Source: Polytrichum commune | Taxonomy: Eukaryota; Streptophyta; Polytrichopsida; Polytrichales; Polytrichaceae | DNA length: 64,000 nt | Assembly: GCA_950295325.1 (NCBI GenBank) | Contig: OX485805.1 | Span: 1,304,501 to 1,368,500, forward strand | Direction: 5' to 3' | Shown: one piece after another, positions 35,717 through 47,203 of the stretch | Position numbering within the stretch: the first letter of the stretch is position 1 | Layout of the letters: the number at the start of each line of letters is the position of its first letter | The notes under the pieces: model-generated | What the model was told of the DNA's origin: nothing | What the model saw: the letters and a program-made list of their open reading frames with translations, nothing else | The model's database searches: none | Made by a program: the position numbers and the translations under genes

Positions 35717-36388
35717 TTAATACCGCTCCATTCCAAGGAACGACGTGGAAGCGGTTGGGCTTGGAAACAATGAACGGGTAGTGCCAGCAGTTAGTTATAA
35801 GCTAGCCAGTTGATTTTGAGAATTTCCGAATGCAATTGGAAAGTTTAGGAAGGGGTTCCGGAAGAAAATCAAGGTCTACGGAAATGGGTTGATTCGAAAG
35901 AGAAAAAAAATAGCGGCATTAAGGCAAGCTGCCCTAGAGTATCCACGGCAAATTACCAATTGAAATATTATTTTCACGGCAGGCAACCGACCAAATATAT
36001 ATATATATTTAGGTAATTTTTTCAATACTATGCATAGTTGGAGACTATGCCTTGTTGGCTTGTGGTTTAGGGTTACTTGCTTCCCGCCACAGCTTCCATT
36101 CCGCAGCGGTGGAGCTTGCATTTTCGTTTGCATTATGAGTCTTTGGGTTCTAGAATTGTTGGATTGTTGAGTGACAATAGCTTCAAGAGGTTTTCGTTGT
36201 TGTTGCTCTGCAAAACTGTGAGGTACTGTACTTACAATGAGACAAAAATATTGTTTGAGGGAGTGTCGGCAGTGCACAACACTCGTCCACTTCATCACAT
36301 CTTGTGTTATCACACTCGTCCACTTCGTCGCATCTCCCAAGCTTCAGGTAACTTGCCATTTTGCAGTGTTATCACACTCGTGATAACT

Positions 36389-36760
36389 TGGGATCATGTT
36401 TTGCAAGCACGGTACCCCAACCTCCTTATTCTTGCATAGTTAGCTCATGTGCAATGTGTTTCTACAGCAACATGTGAGCGTGCTTTCAGTGTGCAGAATT
36501 TGATCAAGACCAAAGTTAGAAATAGGTTGGATAGTAAGAATCTCGATGCAATGCTGTGAATTACCTTGGAAGGGCCAGATGAGGAGGTAGATGACATAAT
36601 TGGTGACGCTATCCCACTTTGGAAGAAGGACAATAAATACCGTTTTTTGTATGCTAATCCCTCTTCTTATTTGAATTCTCCTAATACAGTGAGTGTAAGT
36701 GATGTGTCTTGTTCATTTGGGGCAATTGATACTAACGGTAATGGTACGCAAATTTCATGA
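36389..36760 (+). pseudogene. Decayed hAT transposase C-terminal end
   Basis: One frame across the interval reads VLQARYPNLLILA, stop, LAHVQCVSTATCERAFSV, then IKTKVRNRLDSKNLDAML, stop, ITLEGPDEE and a C-terminal tail with LYANPSSYLN. The CERAFS...IKTK.RNRL signature is the hAT dimerisation domain found at the end of hAT transposases. Two in-frame stops (TAG near 36437 and TGA near 36557) break it, so it is inactive. The catalytic region is not visible upstream, although the frame is open back to 36077. Confidence 0.8.
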
Positions 36761-37835
36761 TTTTTCAGTACTAACTAGCCTCCGGATAATACTTGGACCC
36801 TTTTGTGGTGCTTGTATTTTCTGAAGGCTAAATCCTTAGCGCTAATATGGTAGGGGCTTTGCCAGGTTCAACTCTTGCTAAGGATACTATTTAGACGAAA
36901 AAAAAATGGAGAGTGAATGCCCACATTATATAATCCTAAACACTTGAAAAAAAAATGACAATGACACATCCACCACCAAAATATAAAACCGGCCCCACTT
37001 TAGACCTTTCGGAAATTGCATAAATGAAAAAACAAATGTCGGCTAATTGCCTAAATACATTAGGAAATGGGGACTATCAACCGATAAATTTTGCACTCTC
37101 TAGGCCCACTTCCGGGTAAAAATTGAAAAATCCGAGCCACCTCCAGAAAGCTCGGCAATTAGCCGTTTTCTCTACAGAATTCCCCGGACTCTGCTTGGAA
37201 ACACTAGGATTTTGACCGATTATGCCCCCAAAAATCTCTCCAGACATTACTCCATTTTCGGAATAATCATCCCGCAACTTGTTTGGTTGACCCGGTCTCT
37301 TGTTCCCGGACCCGCATCGACAAACCTCCGTTGGCTAAATTTGATCCATAACATTACTCAACGACATGGACCCTCATAATACAACAGTGCGATGATGAAA
37401 GCTCATTCTGAATATGAGTCTCTTTGCGTAACTTTTTGAGCATCCGACCGTTATGTTCTGGAGGGCCCACAGAACGAGAGCTGAACATTAGAGTAATGTT
37501 ATGTCTTATGTCTTATTGCCAAATTCAATCGCTCGTCCCGTTTGCGTCTTTCATGCAAATTGTTGACATGAAAAAGTGGGCCAAATCCCATCCTCTATTA
37601 TTAAAACGAACCAATTGCAAGCCGCCAATTAACCAGAAGCCAAGTCGTGTGTGTATGAACACGCGACGTCAATTGAGTGACCAAGCAAGTTATATATGTC
37701 TATGGATACCTCACTTGCTATTTTGGGTTCATGCATCCAAGATGTGGGAGAGGGGCAATATTATGGGCATGCCTGGGGAAGGTGGGTTATCCTCCTAGCA
37801 ATAATTAAATGAAGAATGTTGACCTTGGCTACTAA

Positions 37836-38339
37836 GGGCCGCTTCGCACACGAGCCAAGAGCCATGACCATGAAATTGTGAGAGCCCAAAAGAAAAGAAA
37901 GTGTCCAAAGGCCGTCCCAACACACCTCCAAAACCATGTCGTGTGGTCACGGATCCGCAAGTGTAGTGTGAAGCCATATGTGACCGGGCCCTCAACCAAA
38001 TGTTATTTCAATGAATTTCTATTCATGCGGGTCCTCACACATGGTAAAATAGAATAAACCAACGGTTGTGAGATTTTAGAGTACCATGGTCTCCCGGTTT
38101 TGTGTTAGACCTACCTTCAGCATGGGGTTTTTGAAAATGATCCAAGTGACCGTGAAACATGATCCATTTGGTGCCATGTAGAAATCCATGGAGACTTTAC
38201 ATCCATCTTGCATTCACATACTCCGTTGGTCCCTCAAGGGTAGTGTGAAGCGAACTTGGACGGGCTCCGCCTTCTCCACCAATGAGAGTGCTTGAAGTGT
38301 AATGGTCACGGGCCCTCAGTCTCGTGTGTGAAGTGGCCC
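37836..38339. mobile_element. Tourist-like MITE, copy A
   Basis: A 504-bp element begins GGGCCGCTTCGCACACGAG and ends CTCGTGTGTGAAGTGGCCC, flanked by TAA on both sides (37833-37835, 38340-38342). It is the inverse-orientation relative of the copy at 58323-58827 along its whole length. GGGCC termini and a three-base TAA duplication fit the PIF/Harbinger (Tourist) type. No ORF. Confidence 0.85.
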
Positions 38340-38911
38340 TAAGAAGAGTGCATTTTTGCCAATAGTTTTGCGAATTGGGCTAAACGATCGGGCCCTAGGG
38401 AGTTGTTGCATACGAGTGCACACTTCTTCGCGTCATCTTTAGGCCTAAGTGAAATCTCTCCATAATCATCTTGAAAAGTTTATCTCAATTCAACAACTTA
38501 TAAGTAAACATGTACTTTTCATTGCGGATTTGGTTGTACAAATGGCATCTTTGTCAGGATAGAATGTTTGCAAAAATAAATAAATAATTAGATGTCCACA
38601 TGTTCCAAATTAGAAGATTATAATGTTAACATGTGCGCTAGTGTGGTCGGACAAAGATGGTTGCATGGACAAAGAATTCTTTCCTGACCTTTAAGGGCTG
38701 AAGAAATCACTTCAATTCAAGTGTGCTTCACTAGACATTCAGGTGTTTAGATTATCATCTTGATGTAACAGAATACAACTCATAGAGTTTTCGAAGTCCT
38801 TGTCACAACAATGTTCAATTGTTGTTGTGAAAACACGACTACTCATCAAGGTGCCTCCTCCAACCATCTTCTCAATCCACAACTGCTTCTACGGGTATTA
38901 GAAGGAAGAGC

Positions 38912-39124
38912 ATGTCCAATCACCAAGCTCTCATCAAGTGTACTAAAACTAGTGTGGAAGGACTTGCAACACAACTAGAGAAGATTGTAAATACAAGAAG
39001 AGAGGATGAAGCTAACAAGTTGGAGGTTCAATTACGGCTCTTCACCAAAAACATGGAACACCAAAGAGAGAGTGACCGGAGGTTGTACAAGCAAGGAGTG
39101 CTAGCCAAGGAAATGTACGCCTAG
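38912..39124 (+). pseudogene. Short coiled-coil ORF, possible transposon ORF2 relic
   Basis: A 70-codon ORF encodes a charged, helix-prone segment (QLEKIVNTRREDEANKLEVQ). It lies about 2.7 kb from the Harbinger-type transposase remnant at 41775-42320, on the opposite strand. PIF/Harbinger elements carry a second Myb-like gene with coiled-coil stretches, so this could be a relic of one, but no SANT/Myb motif is visible. The assignment is weak. Confidence 0.25.
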
Positions 39125-40711
39125 TCATACAAAAACAAGGTGTGCTAGTGCAAACATTAGGTACAATATCTCAAGTTTTGTGTCTTAAATTGAAAGTAGC
39201 CTCTAGTCCACATGTACAAGGTTTGGATGAGGCTTTCACACTAATTCATGTTGACAATACCACCCCTTGCCCTACAAGCCCCACACCCCCCACCACTCCC
39301 TCTCCGTAGATGAAAAACACACATGTTGCATGGAGTGTTGTAAACCAACCATACTTGTAGAAATGTTCTTGAACCCATACTTGTACTTGCACATGTATGG
39401 GGTCAATGTCCAAAATTGTATTAGAGTTTGAAGATATTTGATGAAATAAAACTTTAATTTATTTTTTATAGCACTTTAAAATATACATCTTGTATATGTT
39501 GATTTACATCTCATTTATGCTCTCATCTACATACTCATTGAAAGATATTTAAAGCAAGTTTGTGATGGGGCTTTCCCAACTAATAAATTAAAGATTGTAC
39601 AAGGTATAAGAGGTAAGTAGTTCACATCGTGGACATTCTAAAAGGTGGAATGCACTTTGAACTATGAGCAGTTACTACTACAAACTTTGAATCTACTAGA
39701 GTTGTCTAAAGATGAACTCACGTCGATGTGAATTACATAATACTTGAAATCTAATGAGTACATTGTCAAACTTATAATCCAACAATGTGGGCATTTATAC
39801 TAGTCTAAACATAAGAATCGTTAGGATGTGCTTGAATTGGAAGGCATAAAACTAAATAATGGCTATCTCTAAATCATGAAGAAGGCATTTATAAAGTACA
39901 CATCATTCATAGTACTTAAACAAACTTAAATGTACATTGTACATTAGTAGGTTGAAAATTTGAGTAGCTAGACAGTCAAATGGACTCATACTTCATGGAC
40001 ACACCTAGAGAATGTTTAGAACCTCATTGGTACATACATGTGTTATTCAAGTGTTTTCTTATACATAATCTGGTTATTTTACTATTCATTATTTCATTAC
40101 AAACCCCTAAACACCTAACACTATACAATACAATAGAACATAACCATGTAGGAAATTTAGAGGAGTTTAGAAAAAAATCAAATCAAAATCCAAATTTATT
40201 TCAAAATCAATTGAAATTCCATAATTTTTTTCCAATTAAGGGTCCAATCCCATTTGAAAGCCAAAGAAAAATGCAAGTTCTTCACCGTGATGTTGGAGTG
40301 ATACATTGTGGACGTCATTGTAAACTTTCTTACCAAGGTCCTCGCCACCAAAATCAAACCCGCCATTATCAATAAGAGAATGTTACCAAGGTCCACATTA
40401 TTTTCGCCTTGATTTGATGAGGCCAGGGATTCGTGGCACTCATGTATTTTCATTAGTGTAAGTTCATTCATCTTTGTGGATGAGATGAACCACTTTAGAC
40501 ACTATCTTATGTCTTCGGCTCCTTGTCTCAAGGGTTTCAAAAATACCAAGTTTTAGTAGTTCTAAATAATCCCAATCTAATCTAATACTTAAGGCAATAA
40601 TATAAAGGGTGTTAGACATTAAAAAAAAATTGCCTCATATAGAAGCAAGTGGGTGCATCATGCGTTGCCAATCTACCATTTCTAGTCCGGTTATTTTAAA
40701 GAAATTAATAT

Positions 40712-41035
40712 GGGCGGACGTTAAATACCCCCTCACAAATTGTTGGCCATCCCGCCTAATTTCGAAAAAAACATTGCCCTTGCATTCTTGAAGGTTGCTT
40801 GACTACAAATCCCATATTGAATGCACTTCACCTTCAAGGTCTAAAATCCAATATATACATGTGCACTTCCAATTAGTAAATAAGCAATTGATTGGGATTA
40901 CATTCTGGAAGTGAAACCATCAATCAAGCACGTAATTAACTTGGAGGTCAAAAACGTTACAAAATCCTCATTAATATTCAGGTTATAATTTTGTGACTTA
41001 CCATTTTCCATTATCTTTGTCATTCTAATAATAGA
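40712..41035. mobile_element. Solo left arm related to the 1.03-kb foldback element
   Basis: The segment starts GGGCGGACGTTAAATACCCC and is collinear with 56778 to about 57175: TTTCGAAAAAAACATTGCCC, TTGCATTCTTGAAGG, the TAAATAAGCAATTGA block and the GTAATTAACTT block. Only the left arm and some interior are present. It is more diverged than the arms of the intact copy, which suggests an older insertion. Confidence 0.75.
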
Positions 41036-41774
41036 TTAGTACAAGTGTTCATAAGATGACCAAAATGAAATAATGAAGATAGAATATAGAACATATTACA
41101 AAAAATATTATATAGAAATCAATTTTATTTTTTGATAATATAATATGAGGTATAAATAAATGGTATGTTATTTGGCATTAGACTTGTGGGACAACGTTAT
41201 GGATGGGGTATACTCAGAAAATCAGAAGTTTCTGACTATAGCCTATCTGAATTATTGTAATATTTTATCCTCATCACATATTGTATAATCTTTAAAATCA
41301 CATGATGTATATTATTTATTTTAAAATAAAATTAATATTATTAATATTAATATTATTGAATTTATTTTTGAGTTCACCAATCTACCATAAGGTGATATAT
41401 ATTATTTTGACATATTACAAATGTTTGAGCAATCAAACCCGTGCAAAATAAATGAATTATGAACAAAAACAATGTCTATGACAACACGTCATAATTATAT
41501 ATTGCACACGTTGATATCTTGCGATATTTATCAACATAACCATGTGGAATTCAAATTCACATCATGGCCTTGGAAACAATTCATGGGAGGTTAGAAAATA
41601 GGCTTAGAGCATCCAAGGCCACATCATTGCCCCTTGCCAACTAATTGATATTTACAAAATAGCTAGTAATTCACAATAGCTATAAATGAGAAAATAGGTC
41701 TTACATGCCAACTCGGAGGTGTTTCACTAAAGTAAGCTCCATCCGAGCTTCTTGATGGACTCATCCAATTTTTG

Positions 41775-42320
41775 TTACTGGATGACTTTTCTTGAGTGCC
41801 ACGAATCCCCGGGCATTTGATAAGGCATTGTATTGTACAAGATTGTACATGTTGTTATGACATCAGAAAGGTATTTGACATTTAACTCGGTTTTGTCCAG
41901 TATTTCCCTCCAAGTTGCCTTCAACATTCCAAATGCGTTTTCAATGGCCCCTCTTCCCCTCCATACCATGCGATTATAGAGGGTTTTTTAGAATCGTTGG
42001 ATTTGGAGAGCGGCATCAACCACGGCATCAAAGGATATCCCGAATCATCTAAAAGAAAAAGGGGGGGGGGATGCATCCATTCCTAGGGACCCATCAAACA
42101 AACCATCATTTTGGGCTAAGAGGTAGAGACTTGATTGACGTAAAACTCGTGCACCATTTGTTGATTCGGGCATCCCTATAAATAAATCCAAAAATCTTCT
42201 ACGGCTTTCCACAACTACATGATAGTTATTGGAATAGCCATGGGTTTTAAAACAAAAATAATTTTATGGTCTTATTTTAGGTCTATCAATTGAAATATGA
42301 GTTCCATCAATGGTACCCAC
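41775..42320 (-). pseudogene. Broken PIF/Harbinger transposase (DDE_Tnp_4) fragment
   Basis: Reading the minus strand from 42320, pieces in shifting frames give GTIDGTHISIDRP (first catalytic Asp), an in-frame stop, then HGYSNNYHVVVESRRRFLDL, IGMPESTNGARV, then LDDSGYPLMPWLM (second Asp) and finally IENAFGMLKATWREIL (catalytic Glu). This order is the catalytic core of Harbinger DDE transposases. At least one stop codon and frameshifts near the G run at 42061-42070 and near 41975 disable it. The last piece is an intact ORF at 41775-41969. Confidence 0.85.
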
Positions 42321-45300
42321 TAGCGTGAGTAGACCACACAAACGCTTGAAGTCATGTTGTGTTTGGATTAATTTTGTGCTTGAGTGTAACGTTGATTGCA
42401 CAACATGTGTTGTATATCATAGATGATATTGTAGATATCTCTATAGCAAACAAATATGAACATAGATGCATATTAGAACTTTGAGCCAATTTTACAAGAG
42501 TGCATGCAACTCTAGGGCGTAAGCACGGTCAAGTACATCATTTCATCACCTTGCACATGTTTAATTGAAAATGATTCAAAACAATATACTAACTTTGAAT
42601 TTTGTGAGGAAAAAAATCATAAACATTTGAAAAACACGTTGATCTACAAAGCCAAGCAATTTTTTTTTTTTAAAAGAAAAAAAAAGAAGTCTACATATTC
42701 TAGAAGACAATGTAAGTAGTGTGCAAGTAGATATATTGAACATGTCATTGTCTAAAATTTGTTCAAAACATGATAAAATTACGTTAATGGTGTTTTCTAG
42801 AAAAATTATAATGATGCCCTCAAGTTATAATGATTTTAGGGATAAAAAATTTTCAACTTCAAAATATTCAAGGTCATGAAATCTATGTCTAAAACCAAAA
42901 ATAACCATTACCCTTTGAGTAATATTGTTACTGATAAGTTTTGAAGATCTCATCTTGATATTTTAGATTTGAGCACCTAACATGAAAATAAAAGGCACCA
43001 TGAAAAAAATTCCAATATAGACAACACATTGCTACTATTGTTAGGTGTTTAACCAAAACAATTATAATTTTAATATACTTGAGCATTTATTTCCATATAC
43101 TTGACCGTACTTGCTCCCATTAATGAGAGGAGGGATTGTATAGTGATAACAAGTATTTTGTCATTGGATATGAGGACATAAAAGTTTTGATAACTTGCAA
43201 ACATTGTGCTTTTGTCATACGAAACAAAACTATCCATCTAGTATACTCTTACTTGTGTAGGACAAATAATGAAACCATATAGTGGACCTAGGTTTAACCC
43301 AAAACCCTAAGTCAGGGTCAATAAAAATGATTGAATTGCATAACTGAAATGTATGAAGAATCGTGAGTGCGGCTATATGTGTTTCCTCCACATGCCTTTC
43401 CAAATGAATGGCTATAGGGGTAGCCTCTAAAGAACTTAGTTGTGTACTCACCAACTCCGAGAATTTGACAAAGTGAGTCGTGCACATTCAATAAGAGGAA
43501 TAAGAGACATGACACAAACATCAAAAACTCTTGAGGGCCTTTGAAAGCAACCATCACTACAATAATAAGTATGGATTTATTTTAGACTAGCATGATACAA
43601 ACAAATCCAATAAAAAGGATAATATGCAATATTTGTATGAGATAAAAGACATTCATATTGCACATAAAATTTGGACGTGCTTCAATATGGTTAGAAGAAA
43701 AATATTCATTTAATGAAGGGAGTTAATAAGTACATCATCATGTAATAGTAAATGAGAAAGAAAATTTGAAGATGGTCAATAGAAATGATTACAGTGCTTT
43801 TGAGTAATGGGTTGTGAAAAGGCTGAATTAGTATACAAAATAGGTGAGGGAATTGTTGGCCATCAATGGCTTCTAATTTTGGGATGTACAAATCAATACA
43901 TGAATTGTGAAAATGAACTATTTGTAAAAACATTTATTGAAATGATGGTATTTTATTTATTTATTGCAGTACGTAGTTCCTTAGATACAAAGAAGAGGTA
44001 AGGCGATATAATTGAGTTGGCAATTGGTACATGAGCAAATTCTTATTCCAAAATGCCTAGTATGTGTGCCCAGGGCCTCATCGATTTGGTCCACCATGGG
44101 CATTGAAATGTTGTGGTCACAATTGAGTACATTGCAAATAGAAATGAGATAACATGTCAGTGAAGAGCAAGGCTCTCATGTCAAGCATGTACCAACGGAA
44201 TATAGGGGTGAGTTGTTGTTGTATTGGATTTTATTTTTAAATTTTTATTTGGCTTTGTAATATGAGGTGTGATTCCTTACTGGGTTTAGCTCATAGTTGT
44301 GCGAAAGAACATAGTGATTGAGGTAAACAAACTGTGTGAGATAGTGCTGAATTTGCCCAAGAGTAAACCTTATTCCCCTGATTACTTTGACCTTAGACCG
44401 CTTACTTATACCTTGTGCCGAACTAGAGAAGTTCGGGACTCTAAGTTTTGTGCAATTGTAAAATAGAAGAGGAAATCAGAAGGGTGGTATAGCTAAATAT
44501 ACAATCTAGACCCCGATTGCTTTGAATCATAAAAAAAATGCAAAAAAGAGTGGAAATCCAAAGCGGGAAACACTTCGGTGGCGGAGAACGTGATACCAAA
44601 ACATGCATTTTTCAGTTTAGAAAAAACTAGGGGAGGTTGAGAAGGTAGCAAGAAGACAACACTTTTAGGAGTGACGTGGCAATACCTCAGCTAAAAACAA
44701 CCTGCCGGTAGGAATACAAATAATGATAAAACTGGAGCCACAAAATGCACCCTAAACTCCGTAATATCAACCCCCATAATGTCACACACTCTCTGACATC
44801 CTGAAACCCTAGGGAACGGATGTTCAAAATTCAAAATTCACTCCTTATTGTCACATTTCTCTCTCTTATATCACGAAATTTGTCATTAATGCAAGCCACC
44901 CAAGAAGTCAACCCACACCCTCACATTGCGCCATGTGTCAACATGTGGAGTGTCACTTCCTCCTCCTTCTTCTTATGCCACTTGTTGAATGTTGGTGCAT
45001 GCGTCCGCCACATCGCCTGGGAAGGCCAAGTGGAGTGTACCACACTTGCGTAGGTGACGGGAGAACGAATTCAAATTGTCCTTACATCTCCTTTGTGTTA
45101 TTCCATAATGTCACATGTTACACTAATCCTATATTATCACGCATCCATGTTAACACTACAAAAATTCCGTAATATCACGTGCACTTTGGTTGCCATGTGT
45201 GTGATACTATGGAGTTTAGAGGGTAGCCCGTATTGGACCCGGGGTGTGAACAGGCTCAGCCCTACAAGTGGGGCTGGATTTACCGTTTAAAGAATAACGC

Positions 45301-47203
45301 CCTAAAGTCAGGTGGGGCTGGGCTTTAGGAATATTGGTGCACTGATTCAACAAATTGGTAAAACTCTATGAATAGCCATTGACAAAAATAGGGAAAAACA
45401 CAGAATAGTTCAAGGTATGTCACGGGCAGAACAGGAATTTCCTTACGCGTCCTATCTGTTGACACCTGGATTTTCATGTGCTGCCCGGAAAGTGTCACCG
45501 TCCAGTACCCGGAAACCTACCTTGGTAAACACCTACCCTGGTTAGAGTAAGTATCTACCCAGATATGTCCTTCTCGGCGGCCGGTCTTAACTGGGAACCC
45601 CGAACGTACGCTCCCAGAAAGTACACTGGAAAACGGGAACGTAATAGAATACGATGTGAACTTGAGTTCTCCGGATGGGAACGACATGATGAACGATAAA
45701 GCACGGCGATGTCGACGAATATTCAGCGATTCGTCAAGTCATCGACGAGAATATGTTACCGACGGACGAAGAAGGTGAACGAAGGCTCGGTGTTGACGCG
45801 CGTACTTCAGTGCTTGATGAGCTTCTTCAAGTAGTGCGGCGCTTCAAAAAATCTTTCAAGACTTTTTCTGTTGTTTGATTTTGGTTCGTAGGCTTCTGGG
45901 GATCACTGGTAAGTTTGAAGTCGTAGAGGCGCAAGATTTTGTAGGAGCTTCAGTTTAGTAGGCTGTTGTTCTTGTGGGGTGAGAGTTTGTCTGTTTCTGA
46001 GATGAAGGTGTGGGCCATTGCAGTTCAGAGGAAGTTGAGAGATTCGTGAATTATTGGGTCCTGGAGGTGATTGAGGTAGGGGTAATCTTTTTTAGTTGAG
46101 TCCGTGTTGAAGATTTGAGGATAGATTCGCATTTTGAGAACGTTGCAACTTGACCCATTTGCAGTTGCAGTACTTTTTGGAGGTTTTGGGTCTGGGTTTG
46201 GGTTGGGCGGGGTGGGGTGGGTGAATGGAAGCGTAGTTACGCATTTTTGTGAATCGTGTGAGATTCTTGTGTCGGTTGGTTGAGGACTGATGGTGGAAAG
46301 TAGATTGTGGAAAGTTGTTTGTGTCATTGATATTTAAGTTTGCTGGATGCGCTCCAAACCAGGTGGAGCTTCAACTTTGTGGCGAACTCAGCTTGGAACC
46401 TTACAAACATCGATTGAGTCACCGGTGAGCTTTTGAGAATACACTCCATGCCGATTTAGGAAGTCCGATCAATGTGATCGAGCTGGAGAGCTTGGTTCAG
46501 AAACTTTCACAGTTTGTGAAAGCACCAAGTTGCGGAGAAGGATCTATACTCTGCACACTAGACTCGAAGAGTCTTATAGTTACAGACTAATTTTTCAAAC
46601 TATAATTCTTCCGGAGCATTCAAAAATTACTTTTCTCGTCTTGTTCTCTCCGAAAATTTAGAGCAACTATGCGTTTAGCAGACTTGACCAGTTTCGGAGC
46701 AAGATATTTGTTTCGGCGAATTTGGAAGCGCACCGGGCTAAAGAAGGCTAACCATCTAACAAGTGGCACAGATAGATTTTGAATTCTACTACTCCTTGGT
46801 GCAGTTCGAAGCTTTGTGATTCTTTGTTGGCCTTAACTTAGAAGATGGGGTGGATGTTTGACCTAAGCGGTGATAATGTAACCGACGTGAATTCTACTTA
46901 GTTTTTGAGGATGTTTTTCCCGCCGAGTCCGCCGTTACGATCCGTACATTTTCAGAGTATTTTGGTGGATTTCTTTTTCTCTGTAGGATGTCGGCTATCA
47001 AGGTCCTCTAATCATTCTGCCGTGTTCACTTTTGCACATTTTGACAGTTCTATGTGTGTAACGGCCTGCAGATAGTCAGACATTCAAGAGTTGTTTTCGT
47101 TTTTTCATTCACAGGCCACAGCACAATCCTCTCGAAGTATTGAACCAGAATAGGTGTTGTCGAATTTGGTGACTCATTTGCAAACACGGAGTCAAGTATC
47201 AAA
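42321..47203. other. AT-rich spacer and LPP upstream region
   Basis: The part to about 44700 is very AT-rich with no supportable gene. A foldback element lies at 44747-45227 (separate entry). From about 45400 composition becomes GC-richer and probably contains the promoter and 5' leader of the phosphatase gene. A gtaagt donor near 45910 and a tcattcacag acceptor near 47113 could bound an intron in the 5' UTR, which is inference only. Confidence 0.4.
44747..45227. mobile_element. Probable foldback MITE with TAATATCAC motifs
   Basis: The left end CACCCTAAACTCCGTAATATCA pairs with the inverse of TGATACTATGGAGTTTAGAGGGTA at the right end with few mismatches, about 480 bp apart. Internal variants of TAATATCAC/TAATGTCAC recur in both halves. 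No target duplication was clear and no transposase is present, so the family is undetermined. Confidence 0.55.

Noticed and set aside
39980-40375. 131-codon plus-strand ORF
   Set aside because: Low-complexity Asn/Gln/Phe-rich translation in very AT-rich DNA; no domain and no exon structure.
46025-46327. 100-codon minus-strand ORF, Pro/Thr rich
   Set aside because: Arises from G-rich sequence upstream of the phosphatase gene; no homology recognised.
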